Assembly (NCBI GenBank): GCA_902778055.1
Contig: CACYWL010000004.1
Location: 62,406 to 126,405 of the forward strand
Direction of reading: 5' to 3'
DNA: 64,000 nucleotides
Source of the DNA: an uncultured Eubacteriales bacterium
Lineage (GTDB): Bacteria; Bacillota; Clostridia; Christensenellales; Aristaeellaceae
Under the pieces are notes generated by a model, which made no database searches, had not been told where the DNA came from, and worked only from the letters and a program-made list of their open reading frames with translations. Positions 42,113 to 51,437 of the stretch are shown piece after piece. Positions within the stretch are counted from its first letter, which is position 1. Every line of letters begins with the position of its first letter. Both the position numbers and the translations under genes were made by a program.

Positions 42113-43147
42113 GTGAAAAAGGTGATTATGCTTGTTCTTGCGCTGGCGCTGGCTCTGGGGGTGTGCGCGCCGGCCCTGGCCGTAAATGAGGATATTGAGG
42201 GTCGGGTGGTGATCTATACCTCCATGTATCCCTTCATGATTGACCAGATGACGGAGGCGGTGAAGGCCGAGTTCCCCAACCTGGACGCCGAGTTTTTCTA
42301 CGGCGGAACCGGCGATCTGCAGACAAAGCTGGCCGGTGAGATGGGGAATGACCGGAAGGGCCAGCTGAGCTGCGACATGCTGCTGGTGGCGGAGCCGGCG
42401 TATTCCCTGGAGCTGAAGGAATACGGCTATCTGGAGCCCGTGCAGATCGAGAACCCGGAGGAGAAGCTTCGCTTCGAATACGATCCGGAGGGATACTGGT
42501 ACCCCGTGCGCACGCTGAACATGGTGCTGGCCTACAATCCGGAAAAATACAGCCTGGACGAGGTGCCGAAGACCTTCAAGGACTTTGCGGAGGACAAGGC
42601 GAACGACGGCAAGATTTCCATGGGCAATCCGCTGACCTCCGGCACCGCCATGGCGGCCATCGTGGCGCTGTCCGACAAATACGGATATGACTACTTCAAG
42701 GCCCTTGGGGAGAACCACGTCATGGTCGAGAGCGGATCCACCGCGCTGGCCAAGCTGCAGACCGGAGAATGCAAGGCCATCATGATCCTGGAGGAATCCG
42801 TGCTGAAGATCCGGAAGGAGGAGAATTCCCCGATTACGGTGATTTATCCGGAGGACGGGGTCATTCTCGTGCCCAGCACAGTCATGACCGTGGCGGAGAA
42901 CCGGAGCGCCAACGCAAACATTGAGGCATGCGAGGCGCTGACGGAGTGGCTGCTCAGTGAGGCGGGACAGAAATGCATCCTGTCCGGATACATGCATTCC
43001 GTCCGGAAGGGCATGACCGAATATCCCTATGATTCCGTGGATACGGACTCGCTGATCCAGAAGGATATGGGTGTGAACTGGGAGCGGTGCTATAAGGACA
43101 GGGACGAGATCCGGTCAAAATTCCAGGAAGCCGTGACGCTTCCCTGA
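42113..43147 (+). CDS. ABC transporter substrate-binding protein, FbpA/AfuA-like
   Basis: 344 residues. A signal peptide of about 23 residues ends in APALA. The mature part starts EGRVVIYTSMYPFMIDQM and has the paired-lobe layout of ferric-ion or polyamine/anion binding proteins (type II, with GGTGDLQTKL and NPLTSGTAMAAIV). There is no lipobox cysteine, so it may be retained by other means. GTG start 6 nt after GGAGG. It begins a three-gene importer operon. Iron(III) is the usual substrate for the group, but phosphonates, sugars-phosphate or thiamine cannot be excluded. Confidence 0.8.
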   Translation: MKKVIMLVLALALALGVCAPALAVNEDIEGRVVIYTSMYPFMIDQMTEAVKAEFPNLDAEFFYGGTGDLQTKLAGEMGNDRKGQLSCDMLLVAEPAYSLELKEYGYLEPVQIENPEEKLRFEYDPEGYWYPVRTLNMVLAYNPEKYSLDEVPKTFKDFAEDKANDGKISMGNPLTSGTAMAAIVALSDKYGYDYFKALGENHVMVESGSTALAKLQTGECKAIMILEESVLKIRKEENSPITVIYPEDGVILVPSTVMTVAENRSANANIEACEALTEWLLSEAGQKCILSGYMHSVRKGMTEYPYDSVDTDSLIQKDMGVNWERCYKDRDEIRSKFQEAVTLP

Positions 43148-43158
43148 GGTGAAGAAAA

Positions 43159-45600
43159 TTGATCCATCAGACAAAAAAGCAGCCCGTCGGAACCGCCTTT
43201 CGGATGGTTCCGGCGGTGCTGCTCCTTTTTTCATTGCTGCTGATCCTGGCCGGCCTTCACGGCCAGGCCGGCTTTGAGCGCTCCGGTTTTTCCACGGCTG
43301 ATATCTGGACGCGGACGAGGGAGCTGGGCGGGGAGGCGGAAAGCCTGTACCGGGACTGGATTGCGCCGGAGATGAGCGGCATCTCCGCGGAGGAGCAGGC
43401 CGGAGGCCACGCGGCCGCCCGGCGGCTGCTGGCCGCGGAATGGGGCGCCGGGGAGGAAGAGCTGGCGGGGTATTCCGACGGGCAGGTGTGGAAGCTGCTG
43501 AGCATGACCTACTCCTACAGCCGGAAGAAGATCTCCTCCGCAGGGAGAAAATCCCTCGCCGCGCTTCCCGATGCGGAGGAGGCCGGCCGGCATATGCTGG
43601 CGGCCCTCGCCGCCGGGGGCGTCCCGGAGGACGATCCGGTTCTGGCCGGCGTGAAAGCGCTGGAGGGCGCGGACGGGGCCATGATCGCGCAGGTCTTCCT
43701 CGCCGTTCCGAACGAAAACGCAACGGTGCTGGACAAGGAGACCTCCCTGGCCTTTACCCGGGCTGCCGGGGATGAGCGCCGGGAGATCGAGGCAATGCGA
43801 AGCTGGGCGGACGGGGGCGTATCCCTGGTCAATGCCTGGGTCACGGAGCATGCCCGCACCGTCCTCCTGATCGGCGCACTGGGAGTGCTGGACGCGGCGC
43901 TGCTGTGGATCCTGATGCTTCAGGAGAAGAGCCGGAAGGTGGACTTCAAGTGGATCCTGATCCTGCTGATCGTTGATTTCCTGGTGGTTTTTCAGCTGCT
44001 GCCGCTCGTCTACCTGCTGATTCGGGCCTTTTTTCCGGAGGGTGAATTCTCACTGGAGATTTTCCGGCGGCTTTACGGCTATTCCATGAACTGGCAGGCG
44101 CTGACCAATACCGTCACCGCGGCGACCTGCACGATGGTGCTCGGGACGATCATCGCCTACCCGCTGGCATACCTGGTGGGCCGGACCAACCTGTACGGCC
44201 GCAGGTTTTTCCGATCCCTGTTTGTGATGACCTACATGGTTCCGCCCTATGTCGGCGCCATGGCGTGGCTGCGGCTGCTGAACCGGAATGTCGGGACGAT
44301 CAACCTGATCCTGCGGCGGCTGTTCAGCCTGCCGGTCACCGAGGGACCGCTGAACATCTATTCCCTCGGCGGGCTGATCTGGGTGCTGACGACCTTCTAC
44401 TTTCCCTATGCCTTTATCACCATCTCCCGGGCCATGGAGAAGATGGATCCCACCCTGGAGGAGGCCTCCCGGATCTCCGGAGCCAGCCCCTTCCGGACGG
44501 TGCTGCGGATTACGCTGCCCATCATGACGCCGTCGCTGATCGCCGGGGCTCTGCTGGTGTTCGTCTGCGCCGCCAGCTGCTACGGGATTCCGTCCATCAT
44601 CGGGGCGCCCGGCAACGTGCATACCGTGACCACCCGGATCATCGAATACTACGGGCTGGGCGTGCAGGGCGTCAACGATGCCACGGGGCTCGCGTTCTGT
44701 CTGATTCTGATCGCGCTGGTGGTTCTGTACATTTCGGATTTCGTCGTGGCGAAAAAGCAGTACGTGACGGTCTCCGGAAAATCCACCCAGCCGGCCTCCG
44801 TGGATCTGCGGAAATGGCGGATCCCGCTGACCGCGGCGACGGCGCTGTTTGCCGTCATCGCGGTGGCTGTTCCCTTTGCGACGATCCTGGTCACCTCCTT
44901 CAAGGTGGATGTGGGCAAATCGCTGCTGGAGGCGGGCAACTTTACGATGAACCAGTGGGGGGCGCTGATCCGGAGCGAGACCCTGGACTGCCTGAAAAAC
45001 TCGCTGATCTTCGGCGCCGTTGCGGCGACCGTCGGCACCGTGATCTCCTGCGTGATGAGCTACCTGCTGCAGCGCACCCGGATCCGGGGAAGAAAGCTGC
45101 CGGATTTCCTGATTACGCTGGGCTCCGGCACGCCTTCCGTCGTCATCGCCCTGGGGCTGATCATGACCATGCGGGGGCAGTACGGCGTCGACATCTACAA
45201 TACGGCGGCCATCCTGATCATCGCATATCTGATCAAATACCTGATGATGGGCATGCGCACGGTGTCCTCCGCCATGTCCCAGATCCATGTTTCCCTTGAG
45301 GAATCCTCCCAGATTTCCGGCGCGGGATGGCTGCGGACCATGACCCGGATCACCGGGCCGCTGATCCTGCCCTCCATCGCCGCGGGGTGGTTCCTGATTT
45401 TCATCCCCTGCTTCTATGAGCTCAGCATGACGACGCTGCTATATACCAGCGACACCAAGACCATCGGGTTCCAGCTGTACCAGTACTGGACCTTTACCAG
45501 CCAGCCCCAGGCCTGCGCCATGGCCTCCGGCATCCTGCTGTTCGTCGTGGCGCTGAACTTTGTGCTGAACAAGCTGACCAAAGGGGAATTCACCATCTGA
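43159..45600 (+). CDS. ABC importer permease, two FbpB-type halves with an extracytoplasmic N-terminal domain
   Basis: 813 residues. After a first helix (about 15-35) comes about 200 residues of predicted extracytoplasmic sequence, then a helix (about 233-253) and two complete permease units. Each unit ends in an EAA loop: EEASRISGASPFRTVLRI and EESSQISGAGWLRTMTRI. The single chain therefore supplies both halves of the membrane channel. The N-terminal extra domain is not seen in plain FbpB. TTG start at 43159 lies 7 nt after GAGGTGA; a later ATG (residue 16) would cut the first helix. Confidence 0.82.
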   Translation: MIHQTKKQPVGTAFRMVPAVLLLFSLLLILAGLHGQAGFERSGFSTADIWTRTRELGGEAESLYRDWIAPEMSGISAEEQAGGHAAARRLLAAEWGAGEEELAGYSDGQVWKLLSMTYSYSRKKISSAGRKSLAALPDAEEAGRHMLAALAAGGVPEDDPVLAGVKALEGADGAMIAQVFLAVPNENATVLDKETSLAFTRAAGDERREIEAMRSWADGGVSLVNAWVTEHARTVLLIGALGVLDAALLWILMLQEKSRKVDFKWILILLIVDFLVVFQLLPLVYLLIRAFFPEGEFSLEIFRRLYGYSMNWQALTNTVTAATCTMVLGTIIAYPLAYLVGRTNLYGRRFFRSLFVMTYMVPPYVGAMAWLRLLNRNVGTINLILRRLFSLPVTEGPLNIYSLGGLIWVLTTFYFPYAFITISRAMEKMDPTLEEASRISGASPFRTVLRITLPIMTPSLIAGALLVFVCAASCYGIPSIIGAPGNVHTVTTRIIEYYGLGVQGVNDATGLAFCLILIALVVLYISDFVVAKKQYVTVSGKSTQPASVDLRKWRIPLTAATALFAVIAVAVPFATILVTSFKVDVGKSLLEAGNFTMNQWGALIRSETLDCLKNSLIFGAVAATVGTVISCVMSYLLQRTRIRGRKLPDFLITLGSGTPSVVIALGLIMTMRGQYGVDIYNTAAILIIAYLIKYLMMGMRTVSSAMSQIHVSLEESSQISGAGWLRTMTRITGPLILPSIAAGWFLIFIPCFYELSMTTLLYTSDTKTIGFQLYQYWTFTSQPQACAMASGILLFVVALNFVLNKLTKGEFTI

Positions 45601-45615
45601 CGCGGGAGGAAAGCC

Positions 45616-46689
45616 ATGGCTGCGGTGACCATTAAAAATCTGACCAAGAGCTACGACGGTGTCCAGGTACTCAAGGAGCTGAACGTCCGGTTTCAGGACG
45701 GGGAGTTTGTGACGCTTCTGGGGCCCTCGGGATGCGGGAAAACCACGATTCTCCGGCTGCTGGCGGGATTCGAGCAGCCCAGCTCCGGGGAAATCTGGAT
45801 CGGGGATACCCTGGTTTCCGGAGGAAAGACGCTGCTGCCGCCGGAAAAGCGGAACATCGGGATGGTGTTCCAGAGCTATGCCGTCTGGCCGCACATGACC
45901 GTCGAGGAGAACGCGGCCTACCCGCTCTGCATCCGGCGCATGCCCAAGGCCGAAACGGCGGAACGGGTGGAGGCAATGCTGAGGACGGTTCATCTGGATC
46001 AGTACGCAAAGCGGCTGCCGAGCCAGCTTTCCGGAGGGCAGCAGCAGCGGGTCGCACTGGCCCGGGCGCTGCTGGCGGAGCCCAGCCTTCTCCTGCTGGA
46101 TGAGCCGCTGAGCAACCTGGACGCCAAGCTGCGGGAATCCATGCGGTTCGAGATCAAGGACCTGGCCCGGGAGATGGGGATCACCGTGGTCTACGTGACC
46201 CACGACCAGAGCGAGGCCATGACGATGAGCGACCGGATTTTCCTGCTGAACAGCGGCGAGGTCCAGCAGAGCGGGCCGCCGGCCGAAATCTATACCCACC
46301 CGGTGAACCCGTTCGTGGCGGATTTCCTCGGCAAGGTATCCTTCTACCGCGGGAGAGCGGAGAAGGGCAAGATCCGCCTGACGGACTGGGAATGCGACCT
46401 TCCCGGGGACGGAAAAACGCCGGAGGGCCCGGTAACGGTGGGCATCCGGCCCGAAAACATCCGGATCCGGAAGGGGGAGGACGGCATTTCCGGAACCGTT
46501 GAACGGATGTATTACATGGGAGACAGCACCGATTTCCGCGTGCGGGTCGGGAAAGCCTCGGTGCGTGTGATCTCGGACGGATTCTCCCATCGGGATTTCC
46601 GGCCCGGGGATGCGGTGCGGCTGGAGATCCTGGAAAAGATGGTTTTTGCAGGCGACAACCTGCAGGAGCAGCTGAAAATCCGCACCTGA
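45616..46689 (+). CDS. ABC importer ATPase with TOBE domain, FbpC/PotA-like
   Basis: 357 residues. ABC core with GPSGCGKTT (about 37-45), LSGGQQQRVALARA, LLLLDEPLSNLDAKLRE; a TOBE-type regulatory domain covers about 245-350, with TVGIRPENIRI. It hydrolyses ATP for the two preceding subunits. GGGAGG precedes the ATG, 15 nt after the permease stop. The operon order binding protein-permease-ATPase is the standard Fbp order. Confidence 0.88.
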   Translation: MAAVTIKNLTKSYDGVQVLKELNVRFQDGEFVTLLGPSGCGKTTILRLLAGFEQPSSGEIWIGDTLVSGGKTLLPPEKRNIGMVFQSYAVWPHMTVEENAAYPLCIRRMPKAETAERVEAMLRTVHLDQYAKRLPSQLSGGQQQRVALARALLAEPSLLLLDEPLSNLDAKLRESMRFEIKDLAREMGITVVYVTHDQSEAMTMSDRIFLLNSGEVQQSGPPAEIYTHPVNPFVADFLGKVSFYRGRAEKGKIRLTDWECDLPGDGKTPEGPVTVGIRPENIRIRKGEDGISGTVERMYYMGDSTDFRVRVGKASVRVISDGFSHRDFRPGDAVRLEILEKMVFAGDNLQEQLKIRT

Positions 46690-46718
46690 AGCGGCAGGGC
46701 TTTTTCACGGCCGTTCTC

Positions 46719-46747
46719 TGGACGGGAGAAAGCGAAAGGTGTATAAT
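46719..46747 (+). promoter_or_regulatory. Probable promoter of the YARHG protein
   Basis: A perfect TATAAT at 46742-46747. The matching -35 (TGGACG at 46719-46724, 17-bp spacer) is poor, so confidence rests on the -10. Confidence 0.45.
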
Positions 46748-46794
46748 GAAGCCCGAAAAAAGGGCAAAAACCGAAAGAAACGGAGGGAAAAAAG

Positions 46795-47724
46795 GTGAAA
46801 AAAGCTGCTGCGCTGATTCTGGCGCTGGTGTTCACGGCGGCGGGGCTGACCGGGCTGACGGCTGCGGGCGCGGATTCCCTGTACATCATTCCCGACAGCA
46901 ATACCCGGGAGCTGACCTACGATGAGCTCTGGGGGTATCAGTATGATACGCTGCTGTATGCCTTCAACGAGATCTATGCGCGCCACGGATACAAATTCGA
47001 GACGGGCAGCCGGTGCTACAACTGGTTCACGATGATGCCCTGGTACAAGCCCAACGAGAGCGAATCCTCCAAGAATCATCACGAGACCTACTCCCAGTGC
47101 TCGGCGATTGAGAACCGGAACGTGGACCTGATCAAGTCCGTTCGCCGGGAGATGCGCGAACTGGGAATCACCAACTCCGGCGGCAAGGGGATGCCCACCC
47201 CGCCGGCCCAGAACGTCAACAAGCCCCGGGGCTTTGAGTACGTGAACCTGAAGGCCGGGCAGAAGCTGCCGGTCTATTCCGCGCCCTCCTCCTACGCCTT
47301 CCGGGCGAACAACGGCAAGGCCCTGGTCAATACCAACGGCGCGGTATACGCCCTGGGCTGGGACAACGGCTGGATGCTGATGCTGTACGAGGCGAACTAT
47401 GCCGGACAGTACCGGGTGGGGTATGTGGACGGATCCGCCATCCGGGGGAACCGGCCGAATCTGGACTATCTGACCTGGGAGATGGAGCCCTGTGAGGTGA
47501 TTCAGGGCACCAGCCTGACGGACGATCCGGCCCTGACCGGCAACGCGATGACCTATCTGCCGGAAGGGACGAAGGTGACCTACCTGACCTCCATGTTCAA
47601 CAACACGGCGTGGGACTACATCGAGACCACGATCGACGGACAGACGGCCCGCGGCTTCGTTCCCGAGGGAACCCTGTCCATCGGCGGACCGGACATGACG
47701 GAGGAAACCGACGGGGAAGGCTGA
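46795..47724 (+). CDS. Secreted YARHG-domain protein
   Basis: 309 residues. Signal peptide (about 1-27). The YARHG segment AFNEIYARHGYKFE lies near residues 58-71, in a domain of extracellular Firmicute proteins of unknown role, often near cell-wall functions. The rest (about 130-300) looks like two SH3-like modules: YVNLKAGQKLPVYSAPSS and a second with WDYIETTIDGQTARGFVPE. GTG start at 46795 follows GGAGGG. It has its own promoter and terminator, so it is a single-gene unit. Confidence 0.8.
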   Translation: MKKAAALILALVFTAAGLTGLTAAGADSLYIIPDSNTRELTYDELWGYQYDTLLYAFNEIYARHGYKFETGSRCYNWFTMMPWYKPNESESSKNHHETYSQCSAIENRNVDLIKSVRREMRELGITNSGGKGMPTPPAQNVNKPRGFEYVNLKAGQKLPVYSAPSSYAFRANNGKALVNTNGAVYALGWDNGWMLMLYEANYAGQYRVGYVDGSAIRGNRPNLDYLTWEMEPCEVIQGTSLTDDPALTGNAMTYLPEGTKVTYLTSMFNNTAWDYIETTIDGQTARGFVPEGTLSIGGPDMTEETDGEG

Positions 47725-47752
47725 GCCGTTCCGACGGAAATCACCCCCAAGG

Positions 47753-47778
47753 GCGCTGCGGAAACGCAGCGCTTTTTT
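47753..47778 (+). terminator. Terminator after the YARHG gene
   Basis: Perfect 8-bp stem GCGCTGCG/CGCAGCGC with a GAAA tetraloop and six T's. Confidence 0.9.
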
Positions 47779-47830
47779 CCTATGCAGGGCGCAGGGGGAC
47801 GAAATGGACGGAGAAGAAATTCCGGCACAG

Positions 47831-47893
47831 AAAAACGGACGGGAAAAGCCGTCCGCTCAAAACGGAAGAGCCGCGGAAAATCAAAATCCGCGG
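47831..47893 (-). terminator. Terminator of the MATE gene with a second hairpin
   Basis: On the minus strand the stem CGGACGG/CCGTCCG (47855-47836) runs into TTTTT (47835-47831). A separate perfect hairpin CCGCGGA/TCCGCGG (47871-47877 with 47887-47893) lies between it and the gene. Confidence 0.78.
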
Positions 47894-47902
47894 TGGAAGC
47901 GA

Positions 47903-49300
47903 TTATCCGGAAACCGGGATGCTGGGATCCCCGTCCGCCGCGGCGCGCATTCTGCGCCAGATAACCCGGTTCATGGTCAGGAAGCAGGCGGTGGCGCCCA
48001 CCAGCTGGCTGATGAATTCGGCCCAGAAAACCCCGTCCACCCCCAGACCGAGAGGGGGAAGAAGAAGCGTCAGCGGCGCGACCAGGACGACCTTTCGGAA
48101 AAGCGAGAAGAAAAGCGCGTGACGGGGATAATTCAGCGCCACGAAGGTGCTCTGCCCGGCCTGCTGCAGGGCCATGAAGGGAAAAGCGCCGAAATAGATT
48201 CTCGCGCAGTCGGAGGCGACGCGGATGAGCTCCTCATCCGGGGTAAAGACGCGGAACAGGATTTCTGGCACAGACAGAACCAGCACCCACATGGCTGCGT
48301 TCATGCCCACGCCGCAGAGAAAGATAAAGCGAATGCTGTCCGACACCCGGTGATACAGCCTGGCGCCGAAATTGAAGCTCATGACATTCTGTCCGCCGGC
48401 GACCAGGGCATTATTGGGCAGGCTGATGATTTCCCGGAGGCTGTTGATCAGGCTCATGCCGCCGACATAGAGCATGCTCAGGGGGCCGCCCCAGGCTTTC
48501 AGCGTGATGTTGACCAGGGCCTGGGTCAGGCTGTTGGTCATCCGGAAGGTGAAACCGGTGACTCCGAGCCGCAGAATCCGCGGGATTTCCGCCCGGTCCA
48601 GCATCAGCCCGCGAAGCCGGAGCGGCGGAATCCGGCCGCACAGGAAGACCAGGGCCCAGACTGCGCTGACGGTCTGGGAGATCACCGTGGCCAGGGCGGC
48701 GCCCTTCACGCCCAGACCTGCGACGGAGATCAGCAGCGGATCCAGCAGGATGTTCAGCGCCGCGCCGAGAATGACCGTCACCATGCCCACCCGGGGGAAA
48801 CCCTGGGCGTTGATGAAGGGATTCATGCCCAGGCTGATCTGAACCGGAATCGTTCCCAGCACATAGATCCGGAAATAATCCAGCGCGGGGGGAAGCGTCT
48901 GCGCATCCCCGCCGAGCCAGGTCAGCACCATCGGCGCCGCCGCGTAGAAAAGGATGGTCAGCAGGGCTCCGCTGCCCGTCAGCAGGGTAAAGGAGGTGCA
49001 GAGAATCCGCTCCGCGCGGGCATCGTCCCCCCGGCCGCGGGCGATGGTGGCCAGGGTGGCGCCTCCGGTGCTGAAAAGCTGCGCAAAGGCGCCGATGAAG
49101 GTGATCAGCGGGAAACAGATGCCCAGCCCGGTCAGCGCCAGGGTGCCCCCTTCGCCCATATATCCGATGAAGGTCCGATCCACAATATTGTAGAGGACAT
49201 GCACCAGCTCAGCCAGCAGGACCGGCAGACCGAGGCGCCAGATGATCCGGGGAACGCTGCCTCTTGAAAAATCGCCCTGCCTGATTTCCTGCTCACTCAT
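47903..49300 (-). CDS. MATE family efflux transporter
   Basis: 465 residues with twelve hydrophobic segments in two homologous halves. RLGLPVLLAELVHVLYNIVDR at the start (first 20 residues), IARGRGDDARAERI and the mid-protein NPFINAQGFPRVGM are typical of the DinF/NorM-like MATE antiporters that expel drugs or metabolites using sodium or protons. The first ATG at 49333 overlaps the -10 TATAAT, so it cannot be translated from this promoter; the ATG at 49300, behind AGGAGG, is chosen. Confidence 0.9.
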   Translation of the reverse strand: MSEQEIRQGDFSRGSVPRIIWRLGLPVLLAELVHVLYNIVDRTFIGYMGEGGTLALTGLGICFPLITFIGAFAQLFSTGGATLATIARGRGDDARAERILCTSFTLLTGSGALLTILFYAAAPMVLTWLGGDAQTLPPALDYFRIYVLGTIPVQISLGMNPFINAQGFPRVGMVTVILGAALNILLDPLLISVAGLGVKGAALATVISQTVSAVWALVFLCGRIPPLRLRGLMLDRAEIPRILRLGVTGFTFRMTNSLTQALVNITLKAWGGPLSMLYVGGMSLINSLREIISLPNNALVAGGQNVMSFNFGARLYHRVSDSIRFIFLCGVGMNAAMWVLVLSVPEILFRVFTPDEELIRVASDCARIYFGAFPFMALQQAGQSTFVALNYPRHALFFSLFRKVVLVAPLTLLLPPLGLGVDGVFWAEFISQLVGATACFLTMNRVIWRRMRAAADGDPSIPVSG

Positions 49301-49331
49301 CCTTCTCAGAACCTCCTGATTCTCTGCCCCC

Positions 49332-49361
49332 ATTATAATGCCTTTTCATCCTTCCGGGCAA
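49332..49361 (-). promoter_or_regulatory. Promoter of the MATE gene
   Basis: On the minus strand TTGCCC (49361-49356), 18-bp spacer, TATAAT (49337-49332). Confidence 0.65.
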
Positions 49362-49383
49362 GGCCCGGGCAGGTTTTGAGGCA

Positions 49384-49412
49384 TTGCGGGGGAGAAACGC
49401 ATCTGCTATAAT
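49384..49412 (+). promoter_or_regulatory. Promoter of the peptidase-CapA operon
   Basis: TTGCGG at 49384-49389, 17-bp spacer, TATAAT at 49407-49412, divergent from the MATE promoter. Confidence 0.75.
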
Positions 49413-49447
49413 AGACCGAAAGCGGCCCAGGGAAGGAGAAACCGGAC

Positions 49448-50278
49448 GTGAGAAAAAGACGGATCGCGCTGACGGCCGGCCTGATCGCGCTGATGATGCT
49501 GGCGATGCCGGGCGCGGGCGGGGCGGAAGAGGACGATACGGACATCGGGGAGATTGTCGAGAACGTCCTGCTGGATGATGACGGAACGGAAATCCCGGAG
49601 GAAAATCCGGAGGAATCCGGGGCGGTGACAGAGACCGGCGGCGCGAGGGAGGATTTCATCGACCGAATCGTGGCGCTGGGAGAGAAGCTGTACCAGGATG
49701 CGGACGGAAAACGGAAGCGCGCCCACTATGCTTCGGACATCTACGTATGCAAGAATTTTACGGTGTATCTGTTCCGACAGAACCGGGACGACTTCCGGAT
49801 GGCGGAATATCCGGAGACGCCGCTGGTGATTCCGAACAACCTGCCGGCTGCGAAATGCAAGCCCTATGCCTACGGCTTTCTCTGGGAGGATATTCCCGCA
49901 GAGAAGGGAAACCCCTTTGAGGCGGCGGCGCAGTTCATCTACAATCCGGACCTGAGCCGGGAGGAGAACATGGCGCTGGCCATGGACTTCATGCGGCAGG
50001 CCCGGCGCGGGGATTTCTTCCAGATGTCCGCCGACTATGAATACGGCGTCGGGGCTCACAGCGCGATTATGCTTGGGTATGATCCGGAGACGGACGAGAT
50101 CCACTGGATGGACAGCAACATGCGGGGCGGAAAGAAGGACGGCATCCGATACGGTCTGGTGCAGTTTGACGAGGTGAAAAGCGTGGAATGGTGGGCGGAC
50201 GCCTTCTGCCACAGGAAGCGGGGCGCCACGCTGTACCGCCTGAGGGAGGACATCATTTACGCGCCCGGCGGAGAATAG
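49448..50278 (+). CDS. Exported papain-fold (NlpC/P60- or CHAP-like) cysteine peptidase or amidase, tentative
   Basis: 276 residues. Signal peptide (about 1-25), an acidic linker, then a domain with a cysteine in SDIYVCKNFTVYLF (about 100) and a histidine in YGVGAHSAIMLGYD (about 202) followed by DEIHWMDSN. A cysteine at a helix start and a histidine in a strand about 100 residues later is the layout of NlpC/P60 and CHAP peptidoglycan hydrolases. The match is by pattern, not by a known family name. GTG start behind GGAGAA. CapA follows 33 nt later. Confidence 0.6.
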   Translation: MRKRRIALTAGLIALMMLAMPGAGGAEEDDTDIGEIVENVLLDDDGTEIPEENPEESGAVTETGGAREDFIDRIVALGEKLYQDADGKRKRAHYASDIYVCKNFTVYLFRQNRDDFRMAEYPETPLVIPNNLPAAKCKPYAYGFLWEDIPAEKGNPFEAAAQFIYNPDLSREENMALAMDFMRQARRGDFFQMSADYEYGVGAHSAIMLGYDPETDEIHWMDSNMRGGKKDGIRYGLVQFDEVKSVEWWADAFCHRKRGATLYRLREDIIYAPGGE

Positions 50279-50311
50279 GGGACAGGGATGGAAGGAAAGG
50301 AGAAGACCGGA

Positions 50312-51433
50312 ATGATGAAGCGAATTCTCGCGCTGCTGTGCGCCGCGGCGCTGGCGTGCGGTCTGACGGCCGCGGGGGCTGAGAAGAACCAGTCCGTTCA
50401 GAGCGCTCTCGAGAGCGGAGACAATATTTTTGTTTTCTCCCTGGTCGGCGACTGCTGCATCGGGGACAACGCCTGGTCGCCGGGAACGAAGAGCGGCTAT
50501 ATCAGCAAAATCAGAAACGCGGGCATGGACTATCCCTTCAGCCTGGTGGCGGACATGTTTGCGGAGGATGATCTGACGGTGGCCAACTGCGAATGCACCT
50601 TTACGGAGCGCACGAAGCCCCGCAACGGCATCTATTTTCCGATGCTCGCGCCGCCGGAATTCGCGGAGGTGCTGAAGCTGGGAAACGTGGATGTGTGCAA
50701 CCTGGCTAACAATCACTGCCTGCGGGACATCGGCAAGAAAGGCGGGGAGGATACCTCCGCGGCGCTGAGCGCTCAGGGAATCGGGTATTTCTATGACGAC
50801 AACACCTGGAGCACGGAGATCAAGGGCGTGAAGGTGGGCTTCGTCGGATATACCTATCCCATGAACGACGGAAAGCTGAAGAAATATGTCCAGGGCATGG
50901 AGAAGCTGCGGGCGGAGGGCTGCACCTTTGTGGTGGCCTCGGCCCACTGGGGCACGGAGCCGACCCGGGGAAAATCCAACGGCAAGGAATACCTGCTGGA
51001 CGGGAACCAGAAATACGGCATCAAACTGATTGACGCGGGGTTTGACATGGTGTACGGCCACGGATCCCATACCTGCCAGATGATCCGCTGGTACAAGGGC
51101 AAGGTGATTTTCTACGGGCTGAGCAATTTTACCTTCGGGGCCGACGCTTCGCCCCGGGACGATGATACCGCGGTGGCGCAGATTTCCTTCGACATCCATG
51201 AGGACGGGACCATGACCGCGAGGGAGCTGTCCGTTCTTCCCTTCAAGATGCACAAGGACGGTGATTTCCGGCCCTATCCCGTGAAGGACGGGGAGGTTCA
51301 GGCGCGGATCTGGGAGAAGATGTACTACAACGGGTATCCGAAGCACAAGGCGTCTCCCGCGTCTTCCCTGCCGGAGAGCTTTCTGACGACGGGATACGTC
51401 GATTTCCGGACGCTGCCCGTCACGGAGGAGTAA
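50312..51433 (+). CDS. CapA family exported protein
   Basis: 373 residues, signal peptide (about 1-24), then the CapA/PgsA metallophosphatase-like fold: SLVGDCCIGD, VANCECTFT, LANNHCLRDIG, VASAHWGTEPTRG and YGHGSHTCQ. In Bacillus CapA/PgsA takes part in poly-gamma-glutamate synthesis or anchoring; no pgsB/pgsC genes are near, so here it is probably another envelope enzyme. The ATG at 50312 after AAAGGAGA is preferred to 50288. Shares the operon with a peptidase and an acyltransferase. Confidence 0.85.
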   Translation: MMKRILALLCAAALACGLTAAGAEKNQSVQSALESGDNIFVFSLVGDCCIGDNAWSPGTKSGYISKIRNAGMDYPFSLVADMFAEDDLTVANCECTFTERTKPRNGIYFPMLAPPEFAEVLKLGNVDVCNLANNHCLRDIGKKGGEDTSAALSAQGIGYFYDDNTWSTEIKGVKVGFVGYTYPMNDGKLKKYVQGMEKLRAEGCTFVVASAHWGTEPTRGKSNGKEYLLDGNQKYGIKLIDAGFDMVYGHGSHTCQMIRWYKGKVIFYGLSNFTFGADASPRDDDTAVAQISFDIHEDGTMTARELSVLPFKMHKDGDFRPYPVKDGEVQARIWEKMYYNGYPKHKASPASSLPESFLTTGYVDFRTLPVTEE

Positions 51434-51437
51434 TTCG

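Noticed and set aside
47804-49267. A 487-codon plus-strand frame over the MATE gene
   Set aside because: Antisense to a twelve-helix transporter; composition is not protein-like.
49301-49333. ATG start at 49333 for the MATE gene
   Set aside because: It overlaps the -10 TATAAT; the next ATG at 49300 with AGGAGG is used.
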